A DNA stretch of 64,000 bases from contig NZ_NIZW01000026.1 in the NCBI RefSeq assembly GCF_002727185.1, forward strand, positions 1 through 64,000. Direction: 5' to 3'. A program made the position numbers and the translations under genes. The stretch's first letter is position 1, and every line of letters begins with the position of its first letter. The notes under the pieces were generated by a model. The model did not search any database and had not been told where the DNA came from. It was given only the letters and a program-made list of their open reading frames with translations. The stretch is from Rhodopirellula bahusiensis (lineage in GTDB: Bacteria > Planctomycetota > Planctomycetia > Pirellulales > Pirellulaceae). Positions 53,170 to 60,980 of this stretch are shown piece by piece.

Positions 53170-54856
53170 TTGGGTTCTCCGATCGAGCCGTTTCGATCAA
53201 TCGCGTGCCGATCACATCGTCCATCTCGCCCTGGGAGATCTGCAGTCGGTCCAACGCGAACGTTCCTGTTTGAGCGTGCATTTCGCGAAACTTGGGGACG
53301 TGAGTGGGATCGACGGTGACCGCTGCGGCCAACGTGTGGTCGCGTTGGATGGAATCTCCCACGTCCACATTTTGACCTCGTGAACGAATCCGAACGCCTT
53401 GTTTGAAAACGTCTCGCGGAGTGCGGAACATGGCTTCAGCGTTGTCATTCTCTTCGTACACGACGACGTCGGCCACGCATCCGGGTTGCAATCGACCTCG
53501 ATCGGACAAACCCAAGATCGACGCCGGTGCGGATCGCGTCATCACTGCAATGTCGTCCAGCGAATATTCGCGATCGATGCCCGCGAGTGAGGTGGCCGCG
53601 GCCGCGTCGGAATGAATTTCAGCAAGCGCCGTTTCTCGTAGCGAGCGGTCGGTGAGCAAAGCGATCAGGTGCGGGTAGGCGGTGAAGGGGCCGCCGTTGG
53701 GATGGTCGGTGGTCAAGAAAACTCGCGACGGGTCATCGACCATCAAGAACAGTTCCAACCCGATCGCCCATTGCAAACTGTGCACAAATTCGCGGCGTGC
53801 GTACTTGAATGGAACGACACCGCAGCCGGCTTCGCACTCGATGTCCAGCAACACGGATTTGCGAGGCTTTGCCAGATTGCGATTGTCGTATTGGTGCATC
53901 GCGTCCGCACTGATCGTGACGGTTTGCCCAAACTGAATTTGTCCGACATCCAATGTCACGTTGGGGTTGGCTTTCAGTGCATCGGCCAACTTCGCCGCCG
54001 AAGAAGAAAATTTGTACGGGCCTTCGGTGCCATAGCTGTGAAATTGAGCGTGCGTCAAATGGATCGGGTAACCGTCGGCGGCACGGATCGTTGCCAGCGT
54101 TGATTCAATGTTGCCGGGCACGCCCAAGTTGCTGCAGTGAACGTGCAACGGGTGCCGCAATCCAATCTCGGAAACCGCTCGGCAAAGCACGCGAATGATT
54201 TGGCCGGGAGTGATTCCGTATTTCGGATGCTGTGTGTCGACATCCATTTCGCGTTCGTTGAATTTGAACGCGTTGATGCCGCCTGGGTTGACGACCTTCA
54301 CCGCGATGCAGCGAGTCGCCTGAACCATCCAAGCCACATAGGCATTGATGACTTCTTGCGGTTCATCATCGGCGATCAATCGCAACAGCACATCGTTGTT
54401 ACCGAGCAAGCAATAGCCGCCGGTGTCGAGCCCGCGGACGTCGGCCATTTCTGCGTGTGCGGATCTCGCGTTGCAGGGGATCACAGCGGGCTCGAAGCAC
54501 GTCGTGTATCCCATGTCCAAGTAACGTGACGCGGTCACGGATGCTGCCGGAAGGAATTCGCATGACGCGGCGTCTTCGCCAGCAAGGCGTGTGGCTTCTC
54601 GCCAGGGTGGCATCTGGTCACCCAACAACATGCGAGCCAGAGTGACTTTGCCGCCGCCGATGTGCGTGTGCAAATCAATGCCGCCCGCCATCGTGATGCA
54701 GTCGCTGCCGTCAATGATTTGATCCGCGACGGTTCCCGATTCAGGAGCGGAAACAAAACGACCGTCACGCCACCAAAGATCCGCGACCTCGCCGCCCGGT
54801 TTGGCTCCTGTTGCCGACGGGTCGATCAACCGGCTTCCTTGGAGACATGTGAGCAT
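53162..54856 (-). CDS. fhcA: Formylmethanofuran dehydrogenase subunit A / FhcA
   Basis: The 564-residue amidohydrolase-type protein has the metal site HTH at 63-65 (MAGGIDLHTHIGGGKVTLAR), HPLHVHCSNLGVPGN, LTHAQFHSYG and FLTTDHPNGGPFTAYP, which fits FwdA/FhcA. In the Fhc complex it hydrolyses the formyl cofactor to formate. ATG 54856 is preferred; the frame continues to 54991 without family similarity. It is the first gene of fhcA-fhcD-fhcC and divergent from the mutase gene. FhcB is not present next to it. Confidence 0.92.
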   Translation of the reverse strand: MLTCLQGSRLIDPSATGAKPGGEVADLWWRDGRFVSAPESGTVADQIIDGSDCITMAGGIDLHTHIGGGKVTLARMLLGDQMPPWREATRLAGEDAASCEFLPAASVTASRYLDMGYTTCFEPAVIPCNARSAHAEMADVRGLDTGGYCLLGNNDVLLRLIADDEPQEVINAYVAWMVQATRCIAVKVVNPGGINAFKFNEREMDVDTQHPKYGITPGQIIRVLCRAVSEIGLRHPLHVHCSNLGVPGNIESTLATIRAADGYPIHLTHAQFHSYGTEGPYKFSSSAAKLADALKANPNVTLDVGQIQFGQTVTISADAMHQYDNRNLAKPRKSVLLDIECEAGCGVVPFKYARREFVHSLQWAIGLELFLMVDDPSRVFLTTDHPNGGPFTAYPHLIALLTDRSLRETALAEIHSDAAAATSLAGIDREYSLDDIAVMTRSAPASILGLSDRGRLQPGCVADVVVYEENDNAEAMFRTPRDVFKQGVRIRSRGQNVDVGDSIQRDHTLAAAVTVDPTHVPKFREMHAQTGTFALDRLQISQGEMDDVIGTRLIETARSENPNG

Positions 54857-55041
54857 GGTGATCAGATAACAATCGCGAAACGCGGATAGCGAAGGGACGC
54901 TGCCGCAGGAATGAATGTTCGGCGGGGAATATACGCGAATTCCCGTGTCCCTGGTACGATGCTCAGTCCGAGTTCGGCCCTCGAGTGCCACCGACTTTCA
55001 TCATCACCGTTTTTCCTCGATCCAGTCTACTTGCGTGTCCC

Positions 55042-56385
55042 ATGAGTGAATTGATTATCAGTGTCAGCGGCCTTCGCGGCATCTTGGGTGAAACCCTAAC
55101 ACCCGAAGTTGCCGTGCGTTTCGCGGCCGCGTTCTCGGCATCGATGCCCGAAGGCAAGATCGTGATTGGACGCGATGGACGCACGACAGGACCGATGCTT
55201 CGCAGTGCGATCATTTCCGCGCTGACCGCTTCGGGACGCGATGTGGTCGACGCGGACGTCGCCGCGACACCCACAATTGGTGTGCTGGTTCGAGAACTGG
55301 AAGCCGTCGGCGCGATTGCGATCTCGGCCAGCCACAACCCGCCGGAATACAACGGGATCAAATTGTTCGGCGGCGACGGTCGAGTTCTCGACGCCGATTC
55401 CGGAGCCAAAATTCGTGACGCTTATTTTGCCGGGACGAATCAATGGGCGACGTACGACAAAATCGGTGAGGTCAGCTCCGTCGACGACCCCCACGCGGCC
55501 CACCTCGAGAAAGTCTTGGCGACGGTCGACGTCGATGCGATCCAAGCCAAACAATTTCGCGTGCTGATCGACAGCAACCACGGCGCGGGCGGATTGCTCG
55601 GCGTGCGATTGCTGGAAGCGTTGGGATGCATCATCGAAGCGATGGGGCACGAACCGACGGGGAAATTCGCTCACACGCCCGAGCCCACTGCCGAGAACCT
55701 ACAAGGCATTTCTGCTGACGTGACGGGCCGCAACTGCGTGGTCGGTTTCTGCCAAGACCCTGATGCCGATCGGTTGGCGTTGATCGACGAAACGGGACGC
55801 TATATCGGCGAAGAATGCACGCTGGCATTGTGTGTCCGGCAAGCCATGGAAACCGGTCGCACGTCAGGACCGATCGTGATCAACGGGGCGACCAGTTCGA
55901 TGAGCACGTTGATTGCGAAGCAGCACGGCGTAGAGACGTATCGTAGCGCGGTGGGCGAAGCCAACGTGTGCGATTTGATGATCGCGAAAAAGGCGGCTTA
56001 TGGCGGCGAAGGCAACGGCGGCCCAATCGATCCGACGGTGGGCTACGTTCGCGACAGCTTTGTTGGCATGGCTCAAACGTTGGCACTCTTGGCACGAACC
56101 GGGCAACCGCTCAGCGAGTTGGCCGATGAACTTCCGCAGTTGAGCATCCACAAGAGCAAAGCGGGTGTTTCAGCCGAACGATTGCCAGCGGTCTTTGACA
56201 AGTTGGAAGCCAAGTTCACCGACGCGGAAGCCACCCGTGGCGACGGGATGCGATTGCAATGGTCGGATCGTTGGTTGTTGGTTCGTGGCAGCAACACCGA
56301 ACCAATTGTCCGCATGATCGCCGAAGCCCCCACCGCGGAAGAAGCAGCGTTGTTGTGCGATCAAGCCGCCGAGTTGTTGGGTTAA
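55042..56385 (+). CDS. Phosphoglucosamine/phosphomanno-mutase (GlmM-like)
   Basis: The 447-residue alpha-D-phosphohexomutase begins ELIISVSGLRGILGETLTPE. It has the phosphoserine loop AISASHNPPEYNGIK (catalytic Ser97), the magnesium loop DPDADR (239-244), the sugar-specificity loop GGEGNGGPI and the C-terminal phosphate loop RGSNTEPIVR. All are typical of the GlmM/ManB superfamily. GlmM makes glucosamine-1-phosphate for envelope synthesis. GlmM and phosphomannomutase cannot be fully separated by eye, although the magnesium loop without the usual G-D-x-D-G is closer to archaeal-type GlmM/ManB enzymes. It is monocistronic, followed by a REP-like cluster. Confidence 0.88.
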   Translation: MSELIISVSGLRGILGETLTPEVAVRFAAAFSASMPEGKIVIGRDGRTTGPMLRSAIISALTASGRDVVDADVAATPTIGVLVRELEAVGAIAISASHNPPEYNGIKLFGGDGRVLDADSGAKIRDAYFAGTNQWATYDKIGEVSSVDDPHAAHLEKVLATVDVDAIQAKQFRVLIDSNHGAGGLLGVRLLEALGCIIEAMGHEPTGKFAHTPEPTAENLQGISADVTGRNCVVGFCQDPDADRLALIDETGRYIGEECTLALCVRQAMETGRTSGPIVINGATSSMSTLIAKQHGVETYRSAVGEANVCDLMIAKKAAYGGEGNGGPIDPTVGYVRDSFVGMAQTLALLARTGQPLSELADELPQLSIHKSKAGVSAERLPAVFDKLEAKFTDAEATRGDGMRLQWSDRWLLVRGSNTEPIVRMIAEAPTAEEAALLCDQAAELLG

Positions 56386-56391
56386 CTCACC

Positions 56392-56604
56392 GTAGGCCAG
56401 GTCCCACCTGGCGATGCTGGCGGGCCGTTACCTGATCGAACTCGCGAGGGTTTGTTTGATTGACGCCTCGCTTTGTTCCAAAGCATCGGCTGTGGTGCCA
56501 TGTGAGACATGGCCTACTTGGTGCACAAACGCCGTAGCCGGATTCGCCAAGAATTCGGAATGCATCAAGACGTTTGAATCCGAATTCTGGCGAATCCGGC
56601 TACG
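56392..56604. repeat. REP/BIME-like cluster of GTAG-headed palindromes, third locus
   Basis: Directly after the mutase stop: GTAG plus GCCAGGT/ACCTGGC around CCC (56392-56412). A composite shared with 35.8 kb follows: CGCCTCGCTTTGTTCCAAAG at 56464, a reversed GCCATGT/ACATGGC unit ending CCTAC (56497-56517), and GTAG plus CCGGATTC/GAATTCGG around GCCAA (56534-56558). A reversed copy of the last unit, short by one base, lies at 56580-56603. The gap lies between convergent genes. Confidence 0.8.
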
Positions 56605-56623
56605 TTTGGAATGATGTTGGCAC

Positions 56624-58174
56624 TCATGTCACGGTGGCGATGATGGTCCAGACACCGGTGATCAACATCGCGATGCCGGACAACCACAGCATGGCGTCCC
56701 AGAGCTTGCCGGGACGCAAACCGTCGACGGATCGTTTGTAGCGGAACCAAATCGCCGCCCCGGCGATCATTGGCAACACCACGCCTTGGGTGACCCCGCT
56801 GATCAGCACCAGTTTGGCTGGCGAAGGGAACGCGAGGTAAAAGAACAAGCTCATGATCGGGAAGAACGCACCGAGGCCACGCACCCATTTGTCTCGCGTC
56901 GCTTGGCTGTCATCGATCCATCCGACCACTCGCAGCCCGTCCGAGAAGACTCTCGCGTGTCCGGCACAAGCGACAAAGAACGTGCTGTACAACACCGCGA
57001 TCGCGCCGAACAGAAACAGTCCCGCGGCCCAGTTCGAAAACACCGGCACGTACATCACCGCCAGTGTTCGCACCAAATCGGATTTCTCTGGGTTCAACCC
57101 CACTCGGTGCAGCACGGCGGCACCGAGCAAGTAGAACGCAACGGTTGCAAAGGTGTAGACCAACATCGATCCCCACGCGTCCACCTGCATGACTTTCATC
57201 CATCCGGTCGCACGTTCGCGCCACTCAGGCGTTCCGTCATTCTTACCTGTGAACTTGGCGTAGCCTTTCTCAAGGCACCAATACGGGTACGCCACCAGCT
57301 CACCGGCGCCCACTCCGATGATTCCAAAGGTGGCTAGCGCGGTCGCGACGGCTGTGCTGCCGTTGGCGGAGGAAGGCAATGCACCTTTCAATCCGGAAAA
57401 GAACTCTTGCGTTGTGACGCGGTAGTCGACTTCTCCCTGCAACAAGAACAAGTTGATGAGAGTGAGCAACGTGAACGATCCGACGAGCACCGTGCTAAAC
57501 GTTTGGATCAAACCGTACCGGCCAACAAACAACAGGACGCTGGTGGCGATCGTGATGATGGTTGCCCAGAGCTTGATGTCGGGCGGTTCGTTTTTGCCGT
57601 GCTCCAGTTCGTGAGCGATCCGCAGCGCGACGACTTCAGCCTCACGGTCGTCAAGTTTGTTGAGAGGTGTGGAGATTTCTTCCGCGGAACCATCGGAATC
57701 AGATCGGGCGGCGTATCGTTCGAACGTTAGCAATTGCTCCGCGTCGGCGACCCGATTTTCGGAGACTCCATGGGCTGTGGCGGGCATGGTGAGCGCGACC
57801 GCTTGACCGACGCTGCCGACGATTCCGCCTTGTTGTCCGATGCTGGCCAGCCACATGACCGCCCAAGCCCAGACCAACCAATTGCCGTGGCGACCCAGTC
57901 GCGGGCCGGGCAACTCGTTGAAGGCTTGCAGTGATGTTTTGCCGCTGCTGAGCGTGTAGCGACCCATTTCGACTTGCGTGAAGACTTTGACCACGCATCC
58001 CAGCAGGATCAACCACAGCAGTGTGAACCCGGCTTCGGCACCCGTTTTGGTTGTCGCGATCAGTTCGCCGCTGCCGACGATCGATCCGGCGATGATCAGG
58101 CCGGGGCCAATGTTGGTCAGAATCCGCCACCAATGCTTGGGCGGATCTCGGCGTTCCGATTCAGGGGATGTCAA
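56624..58174 (-). CDS. Nramp-family transporter-like protein with altered metal-site motifs
   Basis: The 516-residue membrane protein has the Nramp/LeuT-type arrangement of about eleven helices (NIGPGLIIAGSIVGSGEL, EAGFTLLWLILLGCVVK, EMGRYTLSSGKTSLQ). The first-helix DPGN metal motif is replaced by GSGE, and the sixth-helix A-x-x-M-P-H motif is not evident (GAGELVAYPYW instead). A large polar insertion of about 70 residues (about 130-200, with GVSENRVADAEQ and DDREAEVVALRIAHELEHGK) splits the helices. The frame has no ATG before the divergent RDD gene. TTG 58174 fits the family start and is used. Transport of divalent metal is therefore uncertain. Confidence 0.8.
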   Translation of the reverse strand: MTSPESERRDPPKHWWRILTNIGPGLIIAGSIVGSGELIATTKTGAEAGFTLLWLILLGCVVKVFTQVEMGRYTLSSGKTSLQAFNELPGPRLGRHGNWLVWAWAVMWLASIGQQGGIVGSVGQAVALTMPATAHGVSENRVADAEQLLTFERYAARSDSDGSAEEISTPLNKLDDREAEVVALRIAHELEHGKNEPPDIKLWATIITIATSVLLFVGRYGLIQTFSTVLVGSFTLLTLINLFLLQGEVDYRVTTQEFFSGLKGALPSSANGSTAVATALATFGIIGVGAGELVAYPYWCLEKGYAKFTGKNDGTPEWRERATGWMKVMQVDAWGSMLVYTFATVAFYLLGAAVLHRVGLNPEKSDLVRTLAVMYVPVFSNWAAGLFLFGAIAVLYSTFFVACAGHARVFSDGLRVVGWIDDSQATRDKWVRGLGAFFPIMSLFFYLAFPSPAKLVLISGVTQGVVLPMIAGAAIWFRYKRSVDGLRPGKLWDAMLWLSGIAMLITGVWTIIATVT

Positions 58175-58239
58175 AACAAGCTCGCGATCGACAACAGAGG
58201 TGGGATGAAGGGGGGAAAGCTTGATATAGTAGCACCACC

Positions 58240-59163
58240 ATGCCACGCAATGAAAACCAACCCGATGCTGAATCCCAGCGCGCGCTCGACACCACGATCG
58301 GTGTTGTGACGCCGGAGAACATTGCATTTGAATATCAGTTGGCCGGTCCATTTCGACGATTGCCGGCTTACATCATCGATCTGTTGGTGCGAACCGCCGT
58401 GATCGCCGCGATCGGGTTGTTCTTGCTGTTGTTCATCGGTTTGTCGGGTCTGCAAAGCCTCGGGGCATTTGCTTTGGCGGCGGGGATCATCAGTTACTTT
58501 TTGGTCAGCTGGTTTTACGGCGCGGCGTTTGAAGCTTGGTTCAACGGTCGCACGGTTGGGAAATGGGCCTGCGGCATCCGAGTGATTGACGTGGATGGGT
58601 GTCCGATCAACGGGAAACGCGCCGTGCTTCGCAATCTGCTGCGGATCGCCGACCTGGCTCCTGTCGCGGCGCTCAGCAGTCTGGGTGATGACATTCCGCC
58701 GGTGTTTTTGATTCCCACTGGGATGGTGGGGCTGATTTGCGTGATCAGCACGCGGCGAATGCAGCGGCTCGGTGACATTGCCAGCGGCACAATGGTGATC
58801 ATCGATGAGAAGACATGGCAATTGCCCGTTGCCAAAATCGACGATCCGCGAGTGGCTCCGTTGGCCACATTCATTCCCGGTGACTACGCCATTTCGCGAA
58901 GTATGGCGAGGACGTTGGCGGTTTACGCTGAGCGACGTCACTACCTGACACCCGCGCGACGTCGAGAGATCGCTCGGCACCTGACATTGCCTTTGATCGA
59001 TCGGTTTGAGTTTCGCCCCGACATCGACGCGGATCTGCTGATGATCGCGTTGTATTACAAAACGTTTTTGGCAGAACGGAGTTCGGAACCCGCGGATCTG
59101 GGTCCGTTGGCAGGATACAGTCCTCTGGTGAGAGACATGGCTTCTCAGCCTGCTCCTGGGTGA
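58240..59163 (+). CDS. RDD-family membrane protein
   Basis: The 307-residue protein has an RDD domain: FRRLPAYIIDLLVRTAVIAA with the R-x-x-A-x-x-I-D signature, FEAWFNGRTVGKWACGIRVI and MQRLGDIASGTMVIID. Three membrane helices lie at about 45-70, 80-105 and 140-165. The long cytoplasmic C-terminus (about 190-307) is helical with RTLAVYAERRHYLTPARRRE. RDD proteins are of mostly unknown function; some act in ion transport. It starts 65 bases from the divergent Nramp-like gene and 58 bases before kdsD, and may share a promoter with the former. Confidence 0.88.
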   Translation: MPRNENQPDAESQRALDTTIGVVTPENIAFEYQLAGPFRRLPAYIIDLLVRTAVIAAIGLFLLLFIGLSGLQSLGAFALAAGIISYFLVSWFYGAAFEAWFNGRTVGKWACGIRVIDVDGCPINGKRAVLRNLLRIADLAPVAALSSLGDDIPPVFLIPTGMVGLICVISTRRMQRLGDIASGTMVIIDEKTWQLPVAKIDDPRVAPLATFIPGDYAISRSMARTLAVYAERRHYLTPARRREIARHLTLPLIDRFEFRPDIDADLLMIALYYKTFLAERSSEPADLGPLAGYSPLVRDMASQPAPG

Positions 59164-59221
59164 GATCGACGGCCTGATTCCGTGTTTCACGCTGTGGCGG
59201 GTTCATCTTGCGACGCTGCTG

Positions 59222-60436
59222 ATGTTTTCGGTATTGTCGCGCGTTGATACTGCCAGCGAAACCGCATTCGTGGCACTGATGATCCGCGACAAGAGCAAGG
59301 AAGCGATTGTGGCTCCACAACCTCAACTGAATCACGGCACGTCGATTCCGACGTTGACGCCGCTTTCGCCGCTGGACCAAATCCGATTGGTCCGCGAGAC
59401 CATGCTGCGAGAAGCCGAGGCGATCCAGAAGGCGGCCGCGATCGCATCCTCCGATGCTGCCGAAGCCGCAGCCTGGATCAGCCGCTGCGAGGGATCGATC
59501 GTTCTAACCGGCGTCGGCAAAGCTGGCTTGATCGCACAGAAGCTCGTGGCGACGTTGGCCAGCACCGGATCGCCCGCCCATTTTTTGCATCCGATCGAAG
59601 CCGTTCACGGTGACCTTGGACGCGTTCAGTCCCAAGATTTGGTCATCGCGTTTTCAAATTCCGGACGCAGCGAAGAAGTCGTTCGCGTGGTTGAGTATTT
59701 GAAGCACCAGGCCTGCGGCATCATCGCTGTCACCGCCGACCGAGAGAATCCGCTGGCCGAGCTGGCCGATCACGTGGTGCCAATCGGCCGTCACCGCGAA
59801 GCTTGCCCTGACGGGTTGGCTCCCACCAGTTCCACGTCCGTGATGTTGGCGGTTGGAGACGCAATTGCTGTCTTGGCATCGCGTTTGTGCGGGTTCACGC
59901 CTGACGACTTTGCTCGTTTTCATCCCGGTGGCGCGCTGGGACGAAAGCTGACCGATGTGCGTCAAGCCATGCGTCCATTGGTTGAATGCCGCGTTGCACC
60001 CCAAACCATCTCGATTCGCGAAGCCATGATGATTGGCGGTGCGGGGCGTCGAAGCGGAGCAATCTTGTTGCTCGATGCGAGCGAGCGACTGTCCGGTATT
60101 TTCACCGACAGCGATCTTGCTCGGTTGTTGCAACACCGTCAAGAAACCAGCTTGGACGAACCGATCGAACAGTTCATGACCGAGCAACCCGTTTGCATCG
60201 CCGATGACGAGCGACTTCCACGGGCAATTGAAATCCTTTCCGATCGTAAAATCAGCGAACTGCCGGTCGTGAATGCGGATCGACAACCCGTTGGAATGAT
60301 CGACATCACAGACTTGGTGGCCACGGGCGACATTCGCCAAGCAACTTCGTCAAACCAAGTCACCGCCAAATCGAATCAAGACGACTCATCCGGTGAAGAT
60401 GGGCCTCGTTGTATCCCCATCTCATCTGGAGACTGA
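59222..60436 (+). CDS. kdsD: KpsF/GutQ-type arabinose-5-phosphate isomerase
   Basis: The 404-residue protein has a SIS domain (about 75-220: IVLTGVGKAGLIAQKLVATL, STGSPAHFLHPIEAVHGDLG, AFSNSGRSEEVVRVVEYLK, APTSSTSVMLAVGDAIAV, FARFHPGGALGRKL) and two CBS domains (about 240-390: LSGIFTDSDLARLL, ISELPVVNADRQPVGMID). This is the complete layout of KdsD/KpsF, which isomerises ribulose-5-phosphate to arabinose-5-phosphate, the precursor of Kdo. The N-terminus before residue about 50 is not conserved; ATG 59279 is an alternative. It lies 19 bases before kdsC, confirming Kdo synthesis. Confidence 0.95.
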   Translation: MFSVLSRVDTASETAFVALMIRDKSKEAIVAPQPQLNHGTSIPTLTPLSPLDQIRLVRETMLREAEAIQKAAAIASSDAAEAAAWISRCEGSIVLTGVGKAGLIAQKLVATLASTGSPAHFLHPIEAVHGDLGRVQSQDLVIAFSNSGRSEEVVRVVEYLKHQACGIIAVTADRENPLAELADHVVPIGRHREACPDGLAPTSSTSVMLAVGDAIAVLASRLCGFTPDDFARFHPGGALGRKLTDVRQAMRPLVECRVAPQTISIREAMMIGGAGRRSGAILLLDASERLSGIFTDSDLARLLQHRQETSLDEPIEQFMTEQPVCIADDERLPRAIEILSDRKISELPVVNADRQPVGMIDITDLVATGDIRQATSSNQVTAKSNQDDSSGEDGPRCIPISSGD

Positions 60437-60455
60437 ATTGTCCTCCCGCCATCCC

Positions 60456-60980
60456 ATGATTTCAGATCGTGACATCGCCGGCAAAATCAAATGCATTCTG
60501 ACGGACGTCGATGGCGTGTTGAGTGATGGCAAACTGTACTACGACTCCACCGGTGCCGAAACAAAAACGTTTCACGTTCGCGACGGATATGGCATCAAGG
60601 CTTGGATGAACGCGGGGCTGCATTTCGGAATCATCACGGCTCGTCACAGCGACGCGTTGACCCGCCGCGCGAAGGAATTGGGCATTGAGCATGTTGTCCA
60701 AAGCTCCAGCGACAAGTGGCAGTCCGCGACCGAGATGATGACCTCGATGAATGTCACTGCCGACGAAGTTTGCTACATCGGAGACGATGTTCCTGATATC
60801 ACCGTGATGCGGCGTGTCGCTTTGGCCGCGGCACCCGACGATGCCTCGATCGATGCGCGTGAAGCTGCTCATTGGATCACTCGATTGCCAGGTGGTGCCG
60901 GTGCGGTGCGTGAATTGATTGAGCGTCTGATGCGAGCAGGAAACAGCTGGCCGTCCGTTTCGAAGGACCCTCCATGCTGA
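60456..60980 (+). CDS. kdsC: 3-deoxy-D-manno-octulosonate 8-phosphate phosphatase
   Basis: The 174-residue HAD-family phosphatase has the nucleophile motif LTDVDGVLSDG (Asp17, Asp19), FHVRDGYGIKAWMNAGLHF, IITARHS, and CYIGDDVPDITVMRRVALAA for magnesium binding. It lacks a cap domain, as do true KdsC tetramers. It dephosphorylates Kdo-8-phosphate. It is next to kdsD, and its end overlaps the large LptC/LptA-like gene by 7 bases. An in-frame TTG at 60438 is an alternative start. Confidence 0.93.
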   Translation: MISDRDIAGKIKCILTDVDGVLSDGKLYYDSTGAETKTFHVRDGYGIKAWMNAGLHFGIITARHSDALTRRAKELGIEHVVQSSSDKWQSATEMMTSMNVTADEVCYIGDDVPDITVMRRVALAAAPDDASIDAREAAHWITRLPGGAGAVRELIERLMRAGNSWPSVSKDPPC

